NCBI RefSeq assembly: GCF_963576675.1
Contig: NC_088911.1
Span: 61,527,756 to 61,591,755 of the forward strand
Direction: 5' to 3'
Source: Euphorbia lathyris
Lineage: Eukaryota > Streptophyta > Magnoliopsida > Malpighiales > Euphorbiaceae
Length of the DNA stretch: 64,000 nt
Positions 23,196 through 35,333 of the stretch are shown here, piece by piece (position 1 is the stretch's first letter; every line of letters begins with the position of its first letter). Position numbers and translations under genes: made by a program. The notes under the pieces are model-generated. The model worked only from the letters and a program-made list of their open reading frames with translations. It made no database searches and was not told where the DNA came from.

Positions 23196-23921
23196 CAGGG
23201 GCGGAGCTAGGGGGATAGGGGAGGGTCTCCCGACCCTCCGACCATCCGGAACACCCTTGACGAACAATGGTTCAATCCCGAGCAGCCCCCAAAATAGTTA
23301 AAATTAGTACTTATAATGTAGAATGTGATTATATGACATAAAACTAAGTTTGCATAATTGGTTGTTTGATAATGAAAGGAATCTCTACATCCAATTAGTC
23401 CTATGTTCAAATCTCCCTCTCTTCACTTTTTATCTCATTTTAATTTTTTCCCTTAAATCTCATTCTCCTTTAAAAATATCAATATTAAGTATCATTTTTA
23501 ATCATTATTAACCTTATTCTCCTTTATTATTTTCAATTGTATTTTTTTATGTTACAAAATTCATGACCGAGAAGACAATTTAATGAATAATTTCTCCAAT
23601 TGACCAAACTTGTCAACGCTAGGGATAAAATTGCTATTGACTGCCAACGTTAAGGATAAAATTGCACCATTTTAGACGTTAGGGGTAAAATTATTCTTAG
23701 GTGTAAACATTAGAGTATTTTTGCATCTTATCCTTACTTTATATTGAATCTTTTGTTTTGTACCTTAATCTTTCCAATTATGATCAAATTTACCCTTATA
23801 TTATCAAAAATTTGAAAATTTTGATTTGACTACTATGAATCAAAGCCTTAAGTTGTTATTAAGAAAAAAAATCTTCATGCAATGGAGCCCCTCCGGACTT
23901 TGAGCTCTGGCTCCGCCACTG
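23196..23921. mobile_element. Non-autonomous hAT-like element with 8-bp target duplication
   Basis: The ends CAGGGGCGGAGCTAG and CTGGCTCCGCCACTG are inverted repeats (13 of 15 match). They are flanked by the perfect 8-bp duplication TAGGTGAC (23188-23195 and 23922-23929). Length 726 bp, no transposase. CAG...CTG termini with an 8-bp duplication are diagnostic of the hAT superfamily. Inside, 23590-23700 repeats a word like AACGTTAGGGGTAAAATTG three times. Confidence 0.9.
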
Positions 23922-24144
23922 TAGGTGACGCATGAACCACATGCCCCAATGCCCTAGGTGGGGCGTGCATTACTTTTTGGAGGTGTTTTTTCCTCTTTTT
24001 TTCCAGATCATGTTTAAATAGTTTTTCTGATTTTCTAGGATATTTTGTTTAATTTTTTTATGAACACGATATTTATTTTTAAACTAAACTAGATTAAAAA
24101 TAATTGTAAAATTACATAAATAATTTTAAAAATTTCTAGAAATT

Positions 24145-25660
24145 ATGGAATATTTAAGAAAATTTTTAGTAATTCCAGAAAAATATTTTGGACCAAATAG
24201 AATTGTTCAAAATTTGTTTATGATAATAAAGGTTGAGAAATCTTTAGTTACTGATTATATTTCTTTAGCAGTTATAGCTTTTACTATCCTAGTTCTTGCC
24301 ATTACTTGCTACCATATTCAGATTATCTAGCTAAATAATTTGATGAAGGAAATCAAACGTTGCAAGATGAGTTGTTTTGCTCGACGCGGTGATATCAAGG
24401 AAACATCATCCCTAATCACCAGGATGAAAATTTTGATGCAAAGGGAATAATGGCAGGAGGTTTAGCTCGTGGGTTAGACCAAGGACTGCTATTTAAAACT
24501 TTAAGAAATTCACTTTCAGCTCCAAAACTAAGAAATTTATTAGCTGATTGTTGGAGGTTCAACATAATGAGCTATAAGCCAGCTATATTGACTTTTATGG
24601 AATGGTTAAACCGCCTAGGAGTAAGTATGATTGAAGCTAATTCCTACATGGATCTAAATTCTCGAAAACAAATTGCAATGTTGTGTTACAAGAGAAATTT
24701 TAGTCGAGTCCCGGATGAACTAACTGAGAAAGTTTGAAACTCCATCCCGGACAGAAAGATAAGGTTATGTGATCGGAAAGTAAACTTGTTTAGAACTTAG
24801 TTTGGTTGGTTAGGTACAATAAGAATTATTTAGAAGTTTTGAGGTAGTTTCTGTTAGTTTTATGGATAAAAATATTAATTATTTTTCTTATTTCATTTTT
24901 CTTAATAAAATTTATCAATATTGAATATAGTGAGAAACTTTGTTGATTAGGTATAACTTGCATGGAGAACCTAGATGCATGATAGAGATAACTTGTTATT
25001 AACTTGTACAATAAATGTAGATCAATTTATTACAATGATAATTGCATCCAAATCAATCATTGATGAATTGAACAAAAAACTCAAATTGAATGGGAATAAC
25101 CATGATGCCTGGAGCATCAAGGTTGCATATATGCTAGCGGAACATGATTTCCTCGAGCCCTTGAATAATATATTGATAGAACCTAAGAAAGGTCAAACTA
25201 CTAAATGTAGGTGTGGTAGAAACCAACACTCTCACGACAATGCTTGGACGGAGAGACAAACACTCTGATGGGAAAAACCTAAATGGAGAGACTTGAAAAT
25301 AACAAATTTTTTGTTTTTTTAGTATGTATACATCTCTGTTTTAATAGATAGAATGTATTAGAACACCTCTGGTGGTGATTTTTAGGACTGGTCTGCAAAT
25401 ATCTATGAATGTCAAACCATTACTTTGTGCAAAAATCGGTATATCCAAAAGTGGTGTGTATCTGAATTTAGACACTGATATTGAATTTAAAGAAGAAATT
25501 CGAAAATGGCAACCAACTGAGGGATGGAGATATACGTGTTGGCATGTCCAACATGGAAACACTCAGTGGTCTTCATGGTCTTTGAGAGCGCGTCAAACAA
25601 TTGTGGAAAGCATGAATATGCTTTTTTTTTTTTGTCTCACCCCCTCATTCATTTGAACTA
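24145..25660 (+). other. Cluster of unrecognised ORF remnants, one copia-gag-like
   Basis: Three plus-strand frames stand out from the AT-rich background. 24450-24737 (96 codons) includes NSLSAPKLRNLLADCWRFN and has no match I recall. 24975-25268 includes KLKLNGNNHDAWSIKVAYML, which resembles the N-terminal part of copia gag proteins. 25372-25656 includes KWQPTEGWRYTCWHVQHGN. They are in different frames and separated by AT-rich DNA. They could be one decayed element, an old integrated sequence or a dead host gene. I assign no function. Confidence 0.35.
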
Positions 25661-26193
25661 AAACTTTGTTTTCTTTTTCTTTTTGTTTTTTTAAGCTGCT
25701 AAACTAATTAATAAAATAATAAAAGTACCTAACCATTAGATGAGTTATTTAAGAAGAGTGTTTTAAACGAGGATAATATTTTGTAACAGTATAAATGAGT
25801 GATGTGTCAATGGTTGGATATAACCATTAGAGCATATCTAATAGAGGGTGCTCAAAAGAGTATCAACTATATGACATTGAGTTTGACAACATTTAAAGGG
25901 TGCCTACTATTTGAGTGATGATGGGTGCTAATGAATGTTGCTAATTTTTTACAACATTGCTTTAAGATTGTCAATTTTTTTTAATATACAAAATGATTTA
26001 CTTGATTATTATTGATGCACCTTTTTGGCGAGTCTCTCTCTCTATTCACTCTTGGTTGACAAAGTAGTGATTTGTGGGGCTATTGCGACAACTTTTAAAG
26101 TTGGTTACTATTGGAGCATTTTTAACAAAAGTTGTCAAAAGTGATGTGGATGATTAAATTAATAAAATATTATATTTTAGTATGATGTATTAA
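25661..26193. other. AT-rich DNA left of the hAT/Athila composite
   Basis: It contains words such as AGAGCATATCTAATAGAGG and ATTGGAGCATTTTTAAC. These resemble the region right of the composite (32400-32520), so the composite probably sits in an older repeat. Confidence 0.4.
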
Positions 26194-26440
26194 GTTTTGG
26201 CTAGGGGTGGAAATGGGGCGGGGGAAAATCGAAGGGATCCGAACTGATAGGGTCGGGGAAAAACCAAAAATTTTGGGTGCGGAGCTGGGAGCCGGTGAAA
26301 TTTTAGTCTCGAACATTATAATTGGGTGGGGGTGGGTATTACTATCCCTGAACCGCAGGGACCCGCAAACCGTCCCAAAAAATCGACCGTAAAATCCCCG
26401 GAAAATCCTCAAACAATAAAATAAAATATTATACATATAT

Positions 26441-27893
26441 TGTTGAGTGATTTCCGCAAGTGCACGGTTTCGCTTGTAGTATTAAAAAGATATCGATCCC
26501 ACAGGGAACGTTTTTCAACAAAAACTTATTTATGTGTAGTTTAAATACGACTTAAGGTTTATAGAAATAGATAATCGTTATTTGAAATTGGTTTTGAGAT
26601 TGATAGAATAAGAATTAGGCTAGAATATGTAGAATGTTAGAAATCAATTCTGTTTTGAATATGAATTACAAAACAGAAACGTTTAGTGTTTAAAATAAGA
26701 GAATAATTATGTTCGTTTGCATTAAGCAAAGAAAAAAACTTTAAACTTTGTATAAACTATAAAAGTGTAATAACGTAAACTCTTTCAATTAAAAGGCTTT
26801 GAACCACAGACAATCTTCCTACGATCGGGATAGATTGCTACCTTAACCAAATTAATTCTCGAAAAATGAATTTGCCTAAGTGTTCAACAAATTTTCCTTG
26901 TAAAGATATTGAATTTAACTACATTTTAATGAAAACACCAGAACTCACTTCCGATCGTTTACATAAGTGCTACATAAAAATTTATTGAATTGCATGAACT
27001 TTATTAGATGAAGTATGAATTTGATACAAGTTTACAGAGAATAAAAAGCATGGAAGCATTCAAACGACATGAGAGTTCCGGGTCATCAATCCTTTCCTCA
27101 AACCTCGTTAGAGTTTGTCAGGCTCCTGGGTCGAATCCGCTACTTAATCTCCTCGCTGAATCTTCGGAATAGAGATGGTTCTTCTACTACCAAAATTTAA
27201 ACTAATATAAACAGATCTTAATCTAAATCTAAATGCTACTGTGTATGTAATTATTTGATAAACAATGTGTGTACATCATATCGTTTTTACAAAATCGAAC
27301 TTCTAACTCTGAATCGTTTGACTCAAAATTTCTGCATAAATTCTGTACTAAATCTTAACTCTCAAAAATTCTATATATCAACTCTGAAATCAACTCTCTA
27401 TTTATAGTTGTTGAAGAGTCGAGTCTAGGGGACGTGTCTGCTGCGAAGAGACATTTCTATCCAATCGAACAGTCGCGTATCTTTGAAATCAAACATGTGT
27501 AAATTGTGCTGCCTGAAAATCTGATCTTGCCAAGAATAGAAAATCTCTGCCGAGAATTGGGGGGGGGGGGTAAATTTCAGTCTTCAAAACAGAGGAGAGA
27601 AGTGCCTGGGCGACGCGTGTCGCGACCGAGAATAAGGAATCTCGGTCGCGACGATTTCGTTCCTTGTCTTCGTTTTGGTGCGTTTGATTTTCGTCGTCTT
27701 TGACTCCTTTCGTAGGGGTTTTCCTTCGTTTCTGACCTTTTTCGCTCCTATTTAGATTTTACCAAATATTTAGGTACCTTCCATGAAAAAAACATATTCG
27801 GACGTAAAAGTACTCTAAATAGATATAAACAACACAAATTCATAGCAGAACTGATATAAATATTGATAATATTTAAGGTATATTTTGGGCTTA

Positions 27894-27924
<31 letters not shown>

Positions 27925-28117
27925 AGATAATTAGTATTTAAATGTGATTAAAAAAATAATCAGTATTGTGATAAGTTAACTAATACTATTATCTACATTT
28001 ACAACAATTTAATTTAGTTTTATTGCTGCTCTTGGTATATCACATATATCAGTACTGAATGCTGAGTTTTTTTTTATTATATCAGTACTCTAATTTTGTT
28101 TTATTGCTGCTCTTGCA
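26441..28117 (-). repeat. 3' LTR of the Athila element
   Basis: It begins TGTTGAGTGATTTCCGC and aligns collinearly with 30233-31990. It has a TA microsatellite of about 26 bp (27893-27918) where the other copy has about 85 bp, and a G run (about 12) at 27549 where the other has GGGGG or less. Confidence 0.85.
27619..27652. repeat. GC-rich hairpin in the Athila LTR
   Basis: Perfect 13-bp inverted arms GTCGCGACCGAGA/TCTCGGTCGCGAC surround an 8-base loop in an otherwise AT-rich LTR. The second LTR copy (about 31413-31446) has one arm mismatch. Confidence 0.8.
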
Positions 28118-28625
28118 AAACCATATTGGTACGTTTGATATCTTCTTCTAAACCTAACTTGTTAAAAATAGACAACGGCATTAAGTTTATACTTGCTCCT
28201 AAATCACAAAGACAGTTTGAGAATTCAATATCTCCCAACTTACATGGGATGGTAAAACATCCGGGATCTTTGAGTTTAGTGTGCAAATTGCTTGACACTA
28301 TTGAACTATAGTCCTCAGTTAGCGAAATGGATGAAATTCTTTCCCAACTAATTTTCTTTGAAATCAAATCTTTTAAGAACTTACCATAGTTAGGAATCTG
28401 CGTTATCGCATCCATAAACGTCAAATTAATATGCAAATTTTTAAGTTTGTCTAAAAATGTTAAAAGTTGTTTGTCATAATCTTTATTTCGGACTTTGTGT
28501 GGAAAATGTGGTTTGGGTACAAAAGTTTTTGTATTTGAGTCAGTTGGTAAACTTTTTGCATTTAATGTATCTTCTTTGGATTTCGTTGGTAAATCATTTC
28601 CTGGTAAAGTAGAATCTCCGGGCAT
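28101..28625 (-). pseudogene. Athila protease-region remnant
   Basis: The frame includes PKPHFPHKVRNKDYDKQ, FLKDLISKK and the retroviral-type aspartic protease segment CDLGASINLMPLSIFNKLGL. The usual Asp-Thr/Ser-Gly is Asp-Leu-Gly, which is typical of Athila sequences. It stops inside the start of the 3' LTR, so nothing of RT follows. Confidence 0.82.
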
Positions 28626-29921
28626 TTCCGGACCTAATTAATTTTTTCCTGAACGAAGAGTTGATAGCCTTTACTTGCTCTTTCAGATTTTCTTCCGTAT
28701 GGCTAGGAAGACTTCCCTCTTTTCGGGATTGAATTGATTTAGCAATTTGACCAATTTGAACCTCCAAATTATGGATGCTAGATGAGTGGTTTTTAATAAG
28801 CTGATCGAATTTATTTTTGATCCGTTTAAAACCATCGCCGTGATTACTTATTTTTCCACCGATAGTATCTATAAATTTGTCGATTTTAGAAGATAAAGTG
28901 CTAATCATATCTCTTGATTGATTTTGATAATATTATTGGTACGATTTTGATTAGCATTTGCATTATTATTATTATCCTTCCAATTAAAGTTAGGATGATT
29001 CCTCCATCCAGAATTATAAGTATTATAGTAAGGATTATTAGTTTGGTTTTGCCCTTGGACAAAATTTTCCTGTTCAATCTCGCTCATACCTTCATAATCC
29101 ACATCCGTTTGGATTGGATTACCATTGGCATCGCACGGTGCCATAAATCTATCAATTTTATGCGATAAAGCAGAAAATTGGGCTTGTAACATCATGACTG
29201 GATAAAGATTCACTATACCTTTAACTGATGATGTGGTTGAGGATGATGGTTTCGCCACCGGTATGTGTCCACGTTCCGCGGGCCACATACTGCTGTTAAT
29301 TGCCATTTCCTCCAGAAGTTCTCTTGCTTGGGCTGATGTCTTCTTCATAAATAACCCTCCCGACATAGCATCTAATGATCCTCTAGTTGTAGGATTCAAT
29401 CCATCATAAAATGTTTGAATTAAAAGTGCATCGGGCAATTGGTGGTGTGAGCATAAACGTTGAAGTTCTTTAAAACGTTCCCAAGCCTCATAGAGTGTTT
29501 CATTATCATTCTGAGAAAAAGATGTTAACTCTTTTATGACTCTTGCGGTTTTTGCTAAAGCAAAATATTTTGAAAAAAACGCTTAGGCTAATTGTTCCCA
29601 AGTTGCAAATATTGCGCCTGACATAGAAGTTAACCATTCTTTGGCTCTATCCTTTAAAGTGAAGGGAAAAAGTCGAAGTTTGATTGCTTCGGCAGTCACA
29701 TCTGGTATTTTAAAAGTGTCACAAATTTCAAGGAAATTTGTCAAATGGGTGTTAGGATTTTCGTTAGGTAATCCATAAAATGTTACGTTATTTTACAACA
29801 TATTAAGCAAAGCGGGCTTAATTTCAAATTGATTTGCGATGCTTCTGGGTCTAACGATACTATTGGTTACACCGGCCACCCCTGGCCTAGCATATTCCAT
29901 AAGTGTTGGTGGATTTGCCAT
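28594..29921 (-). pseudogene. Athila gag remnant
   Basis: The start ATG at 29921 gives MANPPTLMEYARPG. The body shows NQFEIKPALLNML, LYEAWERFKELQRLC, LLIQTFYDGLNPTTRG and ARELLEEMA, the classic Athila gag blocks. In-frame stops lie near 29798 and 29586. Frameshifts separate the C-terminal coiled-coil part (MISTLSSKIDKFIDTIGG, 28594-28908). Repeated Asn/Tyr-rich residues (about 28930-29060) precede that part. Confidence 0.87.
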
Positions 29922-30232
29922 ATTTTCTAACTGTGGTTCTGAATTTTGTTTTTCTTGTCTTTCTTTTTCTTTTTAATGGTCTTTTCAATTTCTGGGTCAA
30001 TTGGGTTTGGTGTTATGCCCGAACTTCGAGAACTGCGCATGAACTTGAAATTTTTGCACGAACCAAAACTACCTTCAAAACAGAATTGAAAAATAAATAT
30101 GTTAGTAAATTAAAATTAATAAATTACAAAAGTTAAAATAAGTATGTATAAACCTAGATTCGAAATAAAACACGAAAAAATCTAAATTTTTGTTAAAAAA
30201 TTTGGCGTTCCCCGACAATGGCGTAAAAAACT

Positions 30233-31707
30233 TATTGAGCGATTTCCGCAAGTGCACGATTTCGCTTGTAGTAATAAAAAGATATCGATCCCACATGGAA
30301 CGTTTTTCAACAAAAAACTTATTTATGTGTAGTTTAAATACGACTTAAGGTTTATAAAAATAGATAATCGTTATTTGAAATTTATTTTGAGATTGATAGA
30401 ATAAGAATTAGGCTAGAATATGTAGAATGTTAGAAATCAATTCTCTTTTGAATATGAATTACAAAACAGAAACGTTTAGTGTTTAAAATAAGAGAATAAT
30501 TGTGTTCGTTTGCATTAAGCAAAGAAAACAACTTTAAACTTTGTATAAACTATAAAAGTGTAATAACGTAAACTCTTTCAATTAAAAGGTTTTGAACCGT
30601 AGACAATCTTCCTACGGTCGGGATAGATTGCTACCTTAACCAAATTAATTCTCGAAGAATGAATTTGTCTAAGTGTTCAACAAAGTTTCCTTGTAAAGAT
30701 ATTGAATTTAACTACGTTTTAATGAAAACACCAGAATTCACTTCCGATCGTTTACAGAAGTGCTACATAAAAATTTATTGAATTGCATGAACTTTATTAG
30801 ATGAAGTATGAATTTGATACAAGTTTATAGAGAATAAAAAGCATGGAAGCATTCAAACGACATGAGAGTTTCGGGTTGTCAATCCTTTCCTCAAACCTCG
30901 TTAGAGTTTGTCAGGCTCCTGGGTCGAATCCGCTACTTAATCTTCTCGCTGAATCTTCAGAATAGAGATGGTTCTTCTACTACCAAAATCTAAACTAATA
31001 TAAACAGATCTTAATCTAAATCTAAATCTAAATGCTACTGTGTATGTAATTATTTGATAAACAATGTGTCTACATCATATCGTTTTTACAAAATCAAACT
31101 TCTAACTCTGAATCGTTTGACTCAGAATTTCTGCATAAATTCTGCACTAAATCTTAACTCTAAAAAATTCTATATATCAACTCTGAAATCAACTATCTAT
31201 TTATAGTTGTTGAAGAGTCAAGTCTAGGGGACGTGTCTGCTGTGAAGAGACATTTCTATCTAATCGAACGGACGTGTATCTTTGAAATCGAACATTTGTA
31301 AATTGTGCTGCTTGAAAATCTGATCTTGCTGAGAATAGAAAATCTCTGCCGAGAATAGGGGGTAAATTTCAGTCTTCAAAACGGAGGAGAGAAGTGCCTG
31401 GGCGACGCGTGTCGCGACCGAGAATAAGGAATCTCAGTCGCGACACAGGAGGTTTTTCTCCGTTTCCGACTTCGTTCCTTGTCTTCGTTTCAGTGCGTTT
31501 GATTTTCATCGTCTTTGACTCCTTTTGTAGGATTTTTCCTTCGTTTCTGACCTTTTTCGCTCCTATTTGGATTTTATCAAATATTTAGGTACCTTGCATG
31601 AAAGAAACATATTCGGACGTAAAAGTACTCTAAATAGATATAAACAACACAAATTCGTAGCAGAACTGATATAAATATTGATAATATTTAAGGTATATTT
31701 TGGACTT

Positions 31708-31799
<92 letters not shown>

Positions 31800-31990
31800 A
31801 TAATTAGTATTTAAATGTGATTAAAAAAATAATCAGTATTTTGATAAGTTAACTAATACTATTATCTACATCTACAACAATTTAATTTAGGTTTATTGCT
31901 GCTCTTGGTATATCACATATATCAGTACTGAATGTTGAGTTTTTTTTATTATATCAGTACTCTAATTTTGTTTTATTGCTACTATTGATA
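30233..31990 (-). repeat. 5' LTR of the Athila element
   Basis: Pairs with 26441-28117. It begins TATTGAGCGATTTCCGC (TG altered) and contains an (AT)n run at 31713-31797. Its right limit is blurred by tandem copies of an ATCAGTACTGAATG unit up to about 32150. Confidence 0.82.
31713..31797. repeat. (AT)n microsatellite in the Athila 5' LTR
   Basis: About 85 bp of uninterrupted AT dinucleotides. The paired LTR has about 26 bp at the same place. Confidence 0.95.
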
Positions 31991-32383
31991 TATCACATGT
32001 ATTTAGATATATCAGTACTGAATGCTGAGTTTTTTTATTATATCAGTACTGATACTGATGTTAAGTTTTTTTTTATTATATTAGTACTTTAATTTTATTT
32101 TATTAATGCTCTAAAGTTATATTTTATAATTTCGTTTTATTGCTGCTCTAAACTGATATTTTATACCTGTAACATATGGTGAATTTTAAATTTGAGGAAT
32201 TTTTTAAATTTTATTTGGGATTGAGGATTCCCCGAAACCCGTGGAGAACCGTGCGGGCGGGTGCTAAAAAATCTCAGAATTTTTTTTTTTGGATTTTTCA
32301 AAACCTCCCCCGAAAATATTGGAGGCGGAATGAGGGATGCAAAACCGCTACCGTCCCGCCCCGTTGCCATCCCTAGTTTTGGC

Positions 32384-33135
32384 ACTCTTCGAAGCAATCT
32401 TTATTGGAGATACTCTCAGAACATTTCCAATAAAGAGTGCTTGGAAGAATGTTTGATAATGTAGCAATAACTTTGACGACTTTTGAAGAATGTCATCTAT
32501 TGGAGTGTGGTGAGTGTCAAATAAAGTTATTACTTTTTAAGCAGCTTTCTAACGAGAGTGTTTACATATTGATAAAATTTATGATTAAAATAAATTATAT
32601 ATAAAATAATGGTTTGTAGGATTATTGTATTAAGATGATTTTTGTATTAAGATGATTATTGTATTAACTTTTAAAATTGCTTAGTATTAAGATGATTTTT
32701 TAACAAAAAAAAAAATAATTTTTTTTTGTAAAAAGTGATATAGATGAATTTAAAAAATAAAATAGTGTATTTTAATATGATATATCTTAATTTTAGGCCA
32801 TAAAAATCAACTTATGATGTTACATGCACCCCATAGTAAAAGTTTTACTTCAAAGAGTCAATAGAGTAAGATTCAAACAGATACACGCAGTGGTATTGAT
32901 GCGGTTTTCAAAGCCCACAATTTTCCCAAACAGCGGAATGCCAACACGGCAGGGAATCCAGAATGGCCGCAGAAAATATTAACACGTAACGAAACCCTTC
33001 CCATCTCCAAATAAATCCTCTCTCTCTCTCTCTTTTTCCAGTCCCTTCTTCTCGCCTGCATAAATTCATTCTTCCCTCAACTGTTTACTCTTGTGATTCT
33101 TCAAACTGCAACTAAAGAAGGGAGAGCCGAATTCA
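32384..33135. other. Intergenic DNA and USP promoter region
   Basis: AT-rich to about 32870, then richer in GC. A TC-repeat (about 33017-33035) and an AAATAAAT stretch at 33007-33014 lie about 100-130 bp upstream of the USP start codon and are candidate core promoter elements. Confidence 0.45.
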
Positions 33136-34596
33136 ATGGCCAACGTTGAGAAGCAGCTGATGGTGGTGGGAATCGATGACAGCGAGCATAGTATCTACGC
33201 ATTAAACTGGACGCTCGATCGTTTCTTTCTTCCTTTCGCTTCTAATTCTCCTTTCAGGCTCGTTCTTGTCCATGCCAAACCTACTCCTGCCTCTGCCGTC
33301 GGTCTCGCTGGCCCTGGTAATCCTCTTTCTAATGCTCCGATTACCCTGCAATACACTTCTATTTCACTACTTATTCCACACATCCGGACAATTGGCGTTT
33401 AATTTCATCATTTCTTTGATTCTATATTGTTTTCGATTAATTTAGGGGCTGCCGAGGTTCTGCCTTATGTGGATTCTGATTTGAAGAGGATAGCTGCTAG
33501 AGTTATTGACAAGGCCAAGGAAATCTGCACCAGTAAATCGGTAATTTTCGCCTGCCTCTATGGCGATGATGAAGGAATCCTCATCTTCTCTCATATTAAG
33601 CTATGTTTGTCTATACGTGTCCTTTGGAATATCTTCTAAGAATTGATTTTTTAATGCTGATGGATAGCTCTTGTTGATCATCTAAATCTCATTCGGTCCC
33701 CATAATTGGAATACATCATGATCTTTGGCAAGAGTAGTATGTATCTTGTATACATAAATCATAGCAACTCATAAATGAATTGGAGATCTTGGTTGCTTAA
33801 TTAGCTACCCCATTAGGCTATAATATTTTATGTTCTACATGCTTTGAGGAATGATTTCCATATCATGACCAGTCAAATAAGGGTGTTATCTATTTGTTAT
33901 TTTCACATTTGTTCGGGTTAATCATTGTAATATTGGCTCTAAATTTTGTTCTTGAATTTCCAAATACGGATTTTGAATTCATACACGCTCATCTGAATCA
34001 GAATTCTTGATTAATGTTTTGCGGATCATTTCATATTTGTTGCAGGTGGAGAATGTGACATGTGAAGTTGTTGAAGGCGATGCAAGGAATGTTCTTTGCG
34101 AAGCTGTTGAAAAACACCATGCTTCAATACTGGTCGTGGGCAGTCATGGCTATGGAGCTATTAAAAGGTATGACACCGTTGGACTTGGACATCAACATTC
34201 TTACTTCATTAATGCTTGGAATTTGCTTTGTCTACGAAGTTTGATTTGCTGGATGTGATTTTTTTTAATGAACAAGCATGATTGCTCATTGAAAATTTTG
34301 ATTTTAGCAAGCACAAACTACAGATATTTTCTCCTTTAAATGTAATTGCTAGTATAACTATTTGCTATAGATTGCAAAAAGGTTTCCGAGAATCCAAATT
34401 CATCTTGCTATTGCATACGTGTGTTCTTGTTGGGAAACACTTGGCTTGGCTGTTAGTGTTTTTGTTTTGATAGGTTGTTGTTAACAATATGATGTTTATC
34501 CTGTGCAGGGCTGTTCTAGGTAGCGTAAGTGACTATTGTACTCATCATGCCCATTGCAGCGTGATGATTGTGAAGAAACCTAAGATCAAACACTGA
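33136..34596 (+). CDS. Universal stress protein (UspA domain), ATP-binding type
   Basis: Four exons: 33136-33316, 33446-33540, 34046-34167 and 34509-34596. Canonical GT-AG junctions and one continuous frame encode 161 residues, the normal length for a single-domain plant USP. The start MANVEKQLMVVGIDDSE contains the first beta strand and the conserved Asp of the nucleotide pocket. The C-terminal part has VVGSHGYGAIKRAVLGSVS, a full G-X2-G-X9-G-S ATP-binding signature, then CSVMIVKKP. Such proteins are small soluble flavodoxin-like folds that bind ATP, usually dimerise and respond to hypoxia, drought and other stresses. The partner here is unknown. An AATAAA lies at 34723-34728, about 130 bp after the stop. 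No disabling change is seen; this is an intact host gene amid transposons. Confidence 0.95.
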
Positions 34597-34872
34597 CATG
34601 GCTTGCTCTTCCATCCTCAATCGACACCTATTGGTTCAAATAATGGTGCAAATACTCTATTCATGTTGAAACAATGCGTTTATCTGCATTCCTTACCATA
34701 ATTGTATCAGTATTTAGTATATAATAAATCATTTCTATTTAGTATAAAAACAGGGATATCTATTTCCATTCCATGGGGTAAATTGGAAGACTTGAAGAGA
34801 AAAGCCTCCAAACCATAATCTGCATTTTATGAGGAACTTTTAAGTTGAAGATAGATATCCAAGGAGGAAAAC

Positions 34873-34993
34873 ATGACGGATAGTACGGAGTGGAGGAGAG
34901 AATTTACTTCGCTGACGCAACTTGATTTTACGATTTCGTGTGACGGTTCACGTTAGCGAATCATTTCGGGACTAAGGCTTTGTTGTCCTTCCT
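34873..34993 (+). mobile_element. RTE-type LINE 3'-end fragment
   Basis: It aligns with the last part of the RTE at 47730-47850: TACGGAGTGGAGG, GACTTGATTTT-like, and GAATCATTTCGGGACTAAGG followed by CTTTGTTG. It is severely 5'-truncated, with no coding frame left. It lies about 280 bp downstream of the USP stop codon. Confidence 0.8.
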
Positions 34994-35196
34994 TATATTA
35001 GGGAAGGGAAGCACATGGATCATTCCTAGACTAAGTACTAGGAATTGAGTAAGCTCCACTCCTCCAAAACCAAAAACAGAACATCATTAACATTGTGGGG
35101 TCAAATACATCTACGGTCGCTATGGTCCGATCTGGTGGGAAGGAAAGCTCAGGTGATGGTCAACAAAAAAAAAGGTCAAAATTGCTACTTCAATGC

Positions 35197-35330
35197 CACG
35201 TGAAAAGACAAAAAAATTTATATATATATTCTGAATTAAATGCACTTAAGATCATTAAATAAAAAGTTTTTTATAATTTTTCGTATGCTAATAATCTACG
35301 TGAAAAGACATAAATTATATATATATATAT
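35197..35330 (+). repeat. About 100-bp tandem duplication, second copy interrupted
   Basis: The first copy starts ACGTGAAAAGACA near 35198 and contains a 55-bp block at 35221-35275. The second starts ACGTGAAAAGACA near 35299, is interrupted in its AT run by the MULE and copia insertions, and resumes at 41401-41455 with the same 55-bp block (two mismatches). Confidence 0.75.
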
Positions 35331-35333
35331 TAT

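Larger units (their letters stand above)
26441..31990 (-). mobile_element. Athila-lineage Ty3/gypsy element lacking RT and integrase
   Basis: LTRs at 26441-28117 and 30233-about 31990 flank only about 2.1 kb of interior. The interior carries gag and protease on the minus strand and nothing else of pol. The complement of 30203-30224 resembles the Athila tRNA-Asp PBS (GCC, TTG, CGGGGAA) with changes. Protease runs directly into the 3' LTR, so RT, RNase H and integrase are missing. TATAT flanks fit a target duplication, but AT-richness makes it weak. The right border is uncertain (31990-32153) because a roughly 75-bp unit with ATCAGTACTGAATG repeats there. Confidence 0.85.
26202..32375. mobile_element. 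hAT-like element split by an Athila retroelement
   Basis: The left end TAGGGGTGGAAATGGGGCGG and the right end CCGCCCCGTTGCCATCCCTA are imperfect inverted repeats. They are flanked by a perfect 8-bp duplication GTTTTGGC (26194-26201, 32376-32383). The arms (about 240 bp left, 220-385 bp right) show no transposase. The 5.5-kb LTR element between them is a later insertion. TIR sequence and 8-bp duplication match a common plant hAT MITE group. Confidence 0.87.

Noticed and set aside
24145..25660. Endogenous viral sequence
   Set aside because: Considered because of the unplaced frames, but no viral motif could be identified; left unassigned.
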